Shown piece after piece: positions 57,291 to 64,000 of a stretch of DNA of 64,000 bases; the first letter of the stretch is position 1, and every line of letters starts with the position of its first letter. The stretch lies in assembly GCA_029867005.1 (NCBI GenBank), contig CP123443.1, positions 868,001 through 932,000 of the forward strand, read 5' to 3'. This DNA is from Candidatus Haliotispira prima (GTDB taxonomy: Bacteria > Spirochaetota > Spirochaetia > SP-2023). Both the position numbers and the translations under genes were made by a program. The notes below the pieces were generated by a model. That model ran no database searches. It was given only the letters and a program-made list of their open reading frames with translations, and was not told the DNA's origin.

Positions 57291-59477
57291 ATGCAGATTG
57301 CAATACTAAAGAAAAAACTGTGGTCGGGAATTGTACTGCTCTTACTGGCGGCATCTTCCTTGTTTTACTTCTGCTGCTTTGGTGTCAGCCAAGAGTTTCG
57401 GGTGGACAGCTATCAGGAGCATGACGAGGGTGACCGTGTCGTTTTGAGTATCAATGGTACACATTTCGGCCAATTGAGTGAAACCGAAATCTACATTAAC
57501 AACCGAAAAATCAGCAGAGGGCAGCTGCTCAAGTGGAGCAGCAACGAAATTCGGATTTTCATCCGTAAACCGTTTACGTACGCTTTGATCCAATTAAAGA
57601 AAGGGAATCGGTTCAGCCGGTACATACCTGTCTGGAACGAAGCGTATTTGCCACAAGTGCAGCACAACCCGCAGATTCAGGGTTTTCCGGTATTGGAAAA
57701 TTACCGGATGTTTTCAACGCGCCCGCCTATTTTGGATATTCAGGGGCAGAATTTAGGTTTACGTTATCAAGGCCAACTGCTGCTGTTCAGTCGGGTACCC
57801 AATCGCGCTCTGAGCATTTATTTTGACCCTGCCAAGCTTCAAAATTATCGCATCCTGAAACCTTCCGAAGTTCTGTTTTGGAGTGAGCAACGCATTCGGG
57901 TTCGGCTGCCTCAGGAGGCTGTGGAGGGCCATGTTTTTCTGCTCAGGCCGGCCAACGAGAAATTGCAAAATAGCAATAGTCTCTATGTTCGGGCGGCCCC
58001 GAACCGCTATTTTCAACACCGGGTCGATTCCGCAGCGGACTCTGTGGTTCGTCTGGTTCTGGATTATCCTGCCAATATTATTCCCGGTCCGGAACTGTCC
58101 AACAGTCCCGCCCAGTCCGATATAGCGGACATGGAAATGCGCAACGCGATGGCTCAGAGATTTGGCCGGGACTTATCGGAATTTTCACCGGTTCTGTTGC
58201 GCTGGCCTCGCAATGAGCTGAACCAACGTTGGCACAATTCGGAATTTCCCGAGAGAGGGGGGGAAAGAGATAAAACGGGCAGCCGGCCCGCCCTTGTTCT
58301 GCCGGCCCGGACGCTGGGCCTGAAGTCATTGGCCAAGGATTTTATTCGAGAGTATCGGTTGCCTGCGGGCAGCCGGCTGCTGCAAGCCCGGACGCAAAGT
58401 ATACCCCGTCACCTTTTGTATCTGGATGTTTCGTATAGCTATTGGAAACAGGAACCTCCGGCCGCGAGCCGCGGCCAAAATTACAGTGACGGGGAACTGG
58501 GTCAGTTGGACTACCTGTTCCGCAGGAACCATGCCCTGACAATGCGGTACAAGGTACCGCATTGGAGATTTGGCAACAGTTTGGACAATGTTCGTCTCAG
58601 CCCGTATTGGAAGGCTCTGGAGCTTTACAAGCAGGCCGTACGGGAACTCCGGATTCCGGCCCGTTATCTGCCCGATTTGCCCGGGGGTACAGGTACTTCC
58701 CTGCTCTGGCAATATTCTCCTGCGGACTCGGAAGCAGAGACCGGGAAGCAGCTTGCGCAGTGGCCGCAACAATATTTGGATGCGCAGGGTTACTTTGCTA
58801 CGGGTAGGGGTACGGGTAGGGGCACGGGTAAGGGTACAGGTACGAAGGAGCTTGCTCCGGAGCATATCTTATTGTTGCTCCTCCGGGCCATGACGGAACT
58901 GGACATCCCTGCCAGGATTGTGGCGGGGTCTATTTTTCGCATTCCGAATGTGGGCCGGACCCGGCCCGGGGAAAATGAGCCCGGGGAAAATGAGCCGGAG
59001 CGGTATTATTGGATGGAAATCTATCTTCCCGGATTTGGTTGGTTCCAGGCAGATTTACTGGCAGAAATACTTTCCTACCAAAAAGACCCCAGTGCTTTTA
59101 ACACCAGCAAGGTACCGAATTATTGGGGCCAACTGAATGTTGGCCCGAGACTTTCGCCTGTACGCACTCCCGGATCAGACATCGGACCCAATGTCGGGCC
59201 GGCTGCTGAGCTAAGTACCGGTTTAAGTACCGGGTCCGGTGTCCGGTTGCAGCCTGCTCAAATCAAACTGGCCTTTTTTGCTCTGGGTGAGTTTTGGCAA
59301 AGCTTTGACAGCGGTTTCTATCGACAAGACGAGAAGCAAGACGAGAGGAAAGACAAAAGGTCTTCCGATTCTGATATTGCGGACGAGAATGAGGCTCAAG
59401 ATGAGGTCAAGGATGAGGTCAAGAATCAGGCCAAGCGTAGCTCTGCCTTTTCCTGGCGTCTGCACCTTGTCTTGTAA
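57291..59477 (+). CDS. IPT-like / degenerate transglutaminase-like membrane protein
   Basis: 728 residues. An N-terminal signal anchor (LWSGIVLLLLAASSLFYFCC) is followed by a possible IPT/TIG-type beta domain (VVLSINGTHFGQLSETEIYINN ... WSSNEIRIFI). In the C-terminal half LLLLLLRAMTELDIPARIVAG and RYYWMEIYLPGFGWFQADL match the transglutaminase-like core, where families have G-C-hfA...RA-GIPAR and H-aW-EvylpG-GWv-vD. Here the catalytic Cys is missing and the His position is Tyr. Charged low-complexity stretches occur near 500-510 (TGRGTGRGTGKGTGT) and at the C-terminus (DEKQDERKDKR). Likely a non-catalytic envelope protein. Confidence 0.55.
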   Translation: MQIAILKKKLWSGIVLLLLAASSLFYFCCFGVSQEFRVDSYQEHDEGDRVVLSINGTHFGQLSETEIYINNRKISRGQLLKWSSNEIRIFIRKPFTYALIQLKKGNRFSRYIPVWNEAYLPQVQHNPQIQGFPVLENYRMFSTRPPILDIQGQNLGLRYQGQLLLFSRVPNRALSIYFDPAKLQNYRILKPSEVLFWSEQRIRVRLPQEAVEGHVFLLRPANEKLQNSNSLYVRAAPNRYFQHRVDSAADSVVRLVLDYPANIIPGPELSNSPAQSDIADMEMRNAMAQRFGRDLSEFSPVLLRWPRNELNQRWHNSEFPERGGERDKTGSRPALVLPARTLGLKSLAKDFIREYRLPAGSRLLQARTQSIPRHLLYLDVSYSYWKQEPPAASRGQNYSDGELGQLDYLFRRNHALTMRYKVPHWRFGNSLDNVRLSPYWKALELYKQAVRELRIPARYLPDLPGGTGTSLLWQYSPADSEAETGKQLAQWPQQYLDAQGYFATGRGTGRGTGKGTGTKELAPEHILLLLLRAMTELDIPARIVAGSIFRIPNVGRTRPGENEPGENEPERYYWMEIYLPGFGWFQADLLAEILSYQKDPSAFNTSKVPNYWGQLNVGPRLSPVRTPGSDIGPNVGPAAELSTGLSTGSGVRLQPAQIKLAFFALGEFWQSFDSGFYRQDEKQDERKDKRSSDSDIADENEAQDEVKDEVKNQAKRSSAFSWRLHLVL

Positions 59478-59646
59478 AAATAGCACGGGCATACTTTTAT
59501 TGGCCGATTCTGTTGGTTGCTCCGTGGTTTTTTGTGAGGGGGGGCTTGGGAGAATGGGAATGGTCCTTTTGGTTGACTTTCTTTGCTCGTTGAGCTAGCT
59601 TTTGGCGCAATTCCGGATGGTGTTGAAAATAATTAGGGGCTTGGTT

Positions 59647-60105
59647 ATGAAGAAAAAAACAGTTTTTATTGTAGGTGCGGTAGTACTGCTTAGTTCTTTG
59701 GCTCTTTCCGCCGCATCATTTGTGATGATGTATAAGATGAACTATGAGGATGATATTACCAAGGTTGTCTACCACGTCTCAGAGCCGGACAGGGTGCAGT
59801 TTGCTTTGAACAATGTAAAAAACCACATTCTTGGAGTGGAAGATTCCACAAAATTAAAGGTCGTTTTTGTCGTGCACGGGCCTGCTTTAAAAGAGTTTCA
59901 CAGCGGCAATGTGAAATCAGAGGTGTCGGCAATAGTGCGTGAGCTGGAAGCCCATAGTGTGGGTTTTGAAGCGTGCATGAATACCATGAACGCCCAAAAG
60001 ATTTCTACCGAAGAATTACTTTCCGGATTTGTACGTATTGATGAAGGTGGGGTTGTGCGTTTGGCAGAGCTGCAAAAACAAGGATATGCTTACATCCGTC
60101 CGTAA
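59647..60105 (+). CDS. DsrE/DsrF-like exported protein
   Basis: 152 residues from ATG at 59647 (MKKKTVFIVGAVVLLSSLAL): an N-terminal signal or anchor, then a DsrE-like alpha/beta domain: VVYHVSEPDRVQFALNNVKNHIL, LKVVFVVHGPALKEF, GFEACMNTMNAQKI and LSGFVRIDEGGVVRLAELQKQGYAYIRP. A single cysteine sits in the position often used in this family. Sulfur-relay function is not established for periplasmic members. GGGGCTTGG precedes the start. Confidence 0.7.
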   Translation: MKKKTVFIVGAVVLLSSLALSAASFVMMYKMNYEDDITKVVYHVSEPDRVQFALNNVKNHILGVEDSTKLKVVFVVHGPALKEFHSGNVKSEVSAIVRELEAHSVGFEACMNTMNAQKISTEELLSGFVRIDEGGVVRLAELQKQGYAYIRP

Positions 60106-60288
60106 TCAGAAATGAGCCGGTTTATGTTAATACGCACGGACTGGGAGTGTTTCTTTTCCGGAAAGACTCAGCACCTTGAATATCGTTTTCCACGTGCAAA
60201 CGCATTTTTACCATGATATAGCAGTCCCCAACAACAGAAATCATTTGACTCTGCCGGAACAAATGGCAGGTGAGCCTGTCGAAGTGGT

Positions 60289-61325
60289 TTAATAGCGGGA
60301 TATGGGAGTACGAACGAGATAAAAGGGTCCGATGGGAGGAGTGGTTGTGTTTGTTAGCAGGTCCCTGAGAACAGGAGAAGCCACTTTGTCTGCTGCAATC
60401 ATGTATGTTGTCCGGCTCGTTGCCGTAGAGGGGTAACCCCCCACTAACCCATAATTAAAATAAAAATTAGCTCCTGGTGTGGCCGTCATCGTACTGTCCC
60501 TGTAACGGCCCACGTGTGCAAGGCTACTCAGCCTGGTGGTAAATTCATGAGTAAAAGGTATATAGGGGCTTTCAAAGTAAGCGATAAATACACCTGTTTG
60601 GCTTTCCATAAAATGGTATTCATTCAGACTGGCTACATATTCTTTGGCTGCGAACTTCTCGCTCCATACCGCAGCTCCCGCAGCGGGCAGGCTCGCCGTG
60701 GTGAAAGAAATTTCAACCCTATTTTCTTTAATCACTCCGCCTTTAATATTTGTTTTCCCTAAGTCAATATTTGAGGGCATATACAGATACAGTTTGTAAT
60801 TCGTATTGGGAGCAAGAACATCGGCCAAAGTAAAGCCGTCATCCTCAAAGTTGCTGTCATAGTGTTGGCTGATACTAAATTTGCGCATACTGTCGGCATC
60901 TATGCTCAGATTGACATACCCTTTGCTCGCCAGGGCTTCTGTCTTGGTTGGAACGGCTTCCGCAGCCGGGCGAATAACGGTTCCCACATCTGTAATAGCG
61001 GGAATACTGCTCACCTCTAATTGTACAGAAGATGCCACGGCGGTGACGGAAAAGGAAATATCGGGGTTGGGTTCCGGGTCTTTGCTGTTGTCCGAGATCG
61101 GGGCACAGGAAGCCAAAAATAGACCGAGAAGGGAGAGAGAAAGGAAGGCAAAAAGGCGGGAACGGAGACGGGAAAAAAATAGGTAAAAAGGTTTGTAACT
61201 AGTTGATATGCAAAGAAATAACGGTTTGCTTTCTAAAGTAGTGTGATATTGGATATTGGATATTGGATATTGGATATTATACTGTTTAGACCGATGTCAG
61301 TCAATATTTGGTCTTGATTTTTCAT
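60289..61325 (-). CDS. small surface lipoprotein, family L3, heptamer-leader locus 8 (leader out of frame)
   Basis: Leader ATG at 61325 after CGGAGGAG (MKNQDQILTD), heptamer tract, leader stop at 61233. The body frame has a signal peptide rich in L, F, S and R, lipobox FLASC and an L3 body similar to 22192: SSVQLEVSSIPAITDVGTVIRP, KFSISQHYDSNF, LAPNTNYKLYLYMPS and ISFTTASLPAAG. The signal-peptide region has diverged far from island 1, yet the offset between leader and body is the same. It starts island 2, next to a large DUF285 gene as in island 1. Confidence 0.65.
61245..61278 (-). repeat. heptamer tract (GATATTG), 34 bp, locus 8
   Basis: Same length and phase as the seven tracts of island 1, about 23 kb away. 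Confidence 0.95.
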
Positions 61326-61378
61326 GGGGATACTCCTCCGGGAAAATGAGAAAATGGGCAAAGTGCCTTTGCGATTTT

Positions 61379-61407
61379 ATTGTATGTTCGTTTAGGGGTT
61401 TTGGCAA
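61379..61407 (-). promoter_or_regulatory. promoter TTGCCA-N17-TACAAT, locus 8
   Basis: -35 at 61402-61407, -10 at 61379-61384. Confidence 0.75.
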
Positions 61408-61424
61408 GGGGGGCCTTATCCGCG

Positions 61425-61560
61425 AGTTTGGGCCCTTGAACGGAAAGCTTGGGTCATTGAGTGGAAAGCCCGGGACATTGAGCGGAGTCGAAATACCCCA
61501 AGGTAAAGGTCATTGGCCACTATAAAGCGTGGGGGGGAACACAAGGATCAGGAAGAATAT
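61425..61560. repeat. dispersed intergenic repeat, island 2
   Basis: Carries GACATTGAGCGGAGTCGAAAT, CCCCAAGGTAAAGG and GAACACAAGGATCAG, matching the elements at 31240 and 38800. Confidence 0.65.
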
Positions 61561-61565
61561 TCAGA

Positions 61566-64000
61566 TTACCAGATGTTAGGAGGCTCATAAAGCAGGCTCA
61601 TACCACTACCGTCCTCCTCCATCATCTGATGGCTTTCGGCCCAACCTGAAATGTCTTGGTCAAAGGCTTTAGCCTCATAAAACATCGAGCCTACATGAGC
61701 AGAACCGGAAACATTCCAATCTCCTATTGCTTGATTAAATTCTAAAGCATAGCAAAACATTCGGTTCATATGAGTAACATTGGAGACATCCCAACCTCCT
61801 ATCGCTTGATTAAATTCTTTAGTACGACTAAACATACCCTCCATATTGATAACATTGGAGACATCCCAATCCCCTATCGCTTGATTAAATTCTTCAGCAT
61901 GAATAAACATCTCATACATATACTTAACATTAGAGACATCCCAATCTCCTATCGATTGATTAAATCTTTCGGCACCACGAAACATCTGGCTCATATTGGT
62001 AACGTTAGAGACATCCCAATCTCCTATCGCTTGATTGAAGGCATAGGTACCACGAAATATCTCGGTCATATCAGTAATCTTGGAGACATCCCAGGCTCCT
62101 ATCGGTTGGTTGAAGACCACAGCACCACGAAACATCCGCCTCAGATCAGTAACGTTGGAGACATCCCAATCTCCTATCGGTTGATTAAAGCTTACAGCAC
62201 AACTAAACATAAAACTCATATCAGTAACATTGGAGACATCCCAATCTCCTATCGGTTGATTGAATTTTGAAACACACTTAACCCAATGGCTCTCCACATC
62301 GATATGGCCGGAGAACATCTCGTGCATATCAGTAACGCCGGAGACATCCCAATCTCCTATCGGTTGATTGAATTCTAAAGTATTATCAAACATCCGTCTC
62401 ATATTCGTAACATTGGAGACATTCCAATTTCCTATGGGCTGATTGAATTTTCTAGCCCCGCGAAACATACCCTCCATATTCGTAACGTTGGAAACATCCC
62501 AAGCTCCTATGGGCTGATTGAATTCTGAAGAAGTATAATCAAACATAGCGTCTTTAAAAGAAACACGGGAGAACATCCCGCTCATATTTGTAACGTTAGA
62601 GACATCCCAATTCCCTATCGGTTGATTGAATTTTTCAGCCCCATAAAACATCCGGCTCATATTCGTAACGCTAGATACATTCCAATCTCCTATCGCTTGA
62701 TTGAAAGCGGACGCATCTTTATCCATAGATTCCCACCCATCAGCGATGCGGGAGAACATCTCGCTCATATTTGTAACGTTGGAGACATCCCAATCCCCTA
62801 TGGGTTGATTGAATTTTTCAGCACCGCGAAACATACCCTCCATATTTGTAACGTTGGAGACATCCCAAGCTCCTATGGGTTGATTGAATTTTTCAGCTCC
62901 ACGATCCATCTTGAATTTTACAGAACTACCAAACATAGAACTCATATTTGTAACATTAGAGACATCCCAATCTCCTATTGGTTGATTAAATTTTCCGGCA
63001 TTATCAAACATAGAACTCATATTTGTAATGTTAGAGACATCCCAACTCCCTATGGGTTGATTAAATTTTTCAGCACCATAGAACATACCCTCCATATTCG
63101 TAACACCGGAGACATCCCAACCCGAAATTTCTCCATTAAAGTCACTATCTGCGAAGAGTTCACTCATATCCGTCACTTTACTTACATCTATGTGGTTGAG
63201 GTCGGCATCATGGCTCAACTCGGCAATTAGTGCTTTCAATTCGGCTTTGTTCGCAGGTTGCTCGGTGTGCCAGTGGGCGTAGAGTGTGATATCGATCGTT
63301 ACCGGCCAGATATAATCGTACTTGGTCTTATCCGTATGCCCCGTGGCTGCATCCACGATGTACCAGCCTCCAAAGTAGTAGGTCGTGCCATCGCTTGGTG
63401 CTTTGGTCGGGTCTGCTATGGTTTCGCTTAGTGTGGTACCGCCGGTTACTTCCACGGGAGATACGGCACTGCCCCCGTCCGTTTGAAAACGTATGGTATA
63501 TAAAGTACCACCAAACATGGACTCTGTATCGATAACTCCGGAAACATTCCAATCTTTTATGACTTGATTAAAGGTGAAAATATTACTAAACATACTTTGC
63601 ATATTTGTAACGTTGGAAACATCCCAATCACCTATGGATTGACTGAAGTTTTCGGCACCGTAAAACATCCTGTACATAGAAATAACATTGGAGACATCCC
63701 AGCCTCCTGTCGTTCGATTGAATTTTAGAGCACCACTAAACATATGGCTCATATCAGTAACGTTGGAGACATCCCAGCCTCCTATTGTTCGATTGAATTT
63801 TAGAGCACCACTAAACATCTGGTTCATATTAGTAACATTGGAGACATCCCAATTTCCTATCGTTCGATTGAATTTTTCAGCACCATTAAACATCCCCTCC
63901 ATATTCGTAACACCGGAGACATCCCAGTCCGAAATATATCCATTAAAGTCACTATCTGCAAAGAGTCGGCTCATATCGGTCACTTTACTTACATCTATAT
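61566..64000 (-). CDS. DUF285/InlB-repeat surface lipoprotein D, 5' end beyond window
   Basis: More than 800 residues, open to the right edge. It enters the window at the DVSKVTDMSRLFADSDFNG linker, has about five DUF285 repeats, an InlB-B repeat (YTIRFQTDGGSAVSPVEV ... YYFGGWYIV ... LYAHW), the NKAELKALIAELSHDADLNHIDV linker, then about 20 more DUF285 repeats. It ends DQDISGWAESHQMMEEDGSGM... to 61566. Several repeat cassettes are nearly identical to gene B (SSMFGSSVKFKMDRGAEKF; DYTSSEFNQPIGAWDVS), indicating recombination between islands. The leader and signal peptide lie outside the window. Confidence 0.82.
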   Translation of the reverse strand, partial: IDVSKVTDMSRLFADSDFNGYISDWDVSGVTNMEGMFNGAEKFNRTIGNWDVSNVTNMNQMFSGALKFNRTIGGWDVSNVTDMSHMFSGALKFNRTTGGWDVSNVISMYRMFYGAENFSQSIGDWDVSNVTNMQSMFSNIFTFNQVIKDWNVSGVIDTESMFGGTLYTIRFQTDGGSAVSPVEVTGGTTLSETIADPTKAPSDGTTYYFGGWYIVDAATGHTDKTKYDYIWPVTIDITLYAHWHTEQPANKAELKALIAELSHDADLNHIDVSKVTDMSELFADSDFNGEISGWDVSGVTNMEGMFYGAEKFNQPIGSWDVSNITNMSSMFDNAGKFNQPIGDWDVSNVTNMSSMFGSSVKFKMDRGAEKFNQPIGAWDVSNVTNMEGMFRGAEKFNQPIGDWDVSNVTNMSEMFSRIADGWESMDKDASAFNQAIGDWNVSSVTNMSRMFYGAEKFNQPIGNWDVSNVTNMSGMFSRVSFKDAMFDYTSSEFNQPIGAWDVSNVTNMEGMFRGARKFNQPIGNWNVSNVTNMRRMFDNTLEFNQPIGDWDVSGVTDMHEMFSGHIDVESHWVKCVSKFNQPIGDWDVSNVTDMSFMFSCAVSFNQPIGDWDVSNVTDLRRMFRGAVVFNQPIGAWDVSKITDMTEIFRGTYAFNQAIGDWDVSNVTNMSQMFRGAERFNQSIGDWDVSNVKYMYEMFIHAEEFNQAIGDWDVSNVINMEGMFSRTKEFNQAIGGWDVSNVTHMNRMFCYALEFNQAIGDWNVSGSAHVGSMFYEAKAFDQDISGWAESHQMMEEDGSGMSLLYEPPNIW

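Overview
The window is bacterial chromosome. Housekeeping blocks of moderate to high GC flank two lower-GC islands of repetitive surface-lipoprotein genes. A member of Spirochaetota is the best guess, from lipoprotein-rich surface gene islands, a TagB/TagF-like protein next to a YidC-like/sulfatase fusion, and frequent TTG/GTG starts. This is inference: no rRNA or other marker gene is present.

Layout. 1-7836: the 5' part of a citramalate synthase gene (runs off the left edge), an osmoprotectant ABC operon on the minus strand, a long intergenic leader with two long-range inverted repeats, and a polar amino acid ABC operon on the plus strand. 8179-13835: an envelope cluster of a CDP-glycerol glycerophosphotransferase-like protein, a 1068-residue YidC-like + sulfatase fusion and a monofunctional transglycosylase. 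14055-22062: DMT transporter, clpS-clpA, a CopZ-like Fe-S metallochaperone, ruvC, a LysE exporter and an NAD(P)-binding protein. 22192-38724: lipoprotein island 1, all on the minus strand, with seven small lipoproteins of three related families and three DUF285/InlB-repeat lipoproteins. 39031-60105: pyk, an HtrA-type protease, a five-gene heme block hemA / hemC-cobA-hemD fusion / hemB / hemL, tsaC, an FtsB-like protein, a DUF2804-like protein, nrdR, groEL, a rhodanese-like protein, cysS, a degenerate transglutaminase-like protein and a DsrE-like protein. 60289-64000: lipoprotein island 2, with one small lipoprotein and one DUF285 lipoprotein that runs off the right edge.

Most interesting system. 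Eight small lipoprotein loci share one 5' architecture: promoter TTGCCA-N17-TATGAT (or close variant), strong RBS, an ATG opening a short leader peptide, a heptanucleotide tract (GATATTG, 34 bp), then signal peptide, lipobox and an intact body. In all eight the leader ATG is out of frame with the lipoprotein by the same offset, and one extra heptamer (+7) would join them. No ATG, GTG or TTG precedes the signal peptide in the lipoprotein frame. The large DUF285 lipoproteins have a similar leader (M-x5-LT) fused in frame to a long signal peptide, which supports the leader being a real N-terminus. One DUF285 gene is broken at a G5-C-G7 tract and another needs a 1-nt change near an A5 run. So ten of the twelve surface lipoproteins here are out of frame at or near simple repeats while their bodies are intact. 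This fits a phase-variable surface repertoire captured mostly off, or an undescribed programmed frameshift. The two cannot be separated from the sequence alone.

Other notable points: the HemC part of the fusion lacks the cofactor-cysteine domain, HemA lacks its C-terminal domain, the transglutaminase-like and rhodanese-like domains lack their catalytic cysteine, and many core proteins carry short tandem-repeat insertions.
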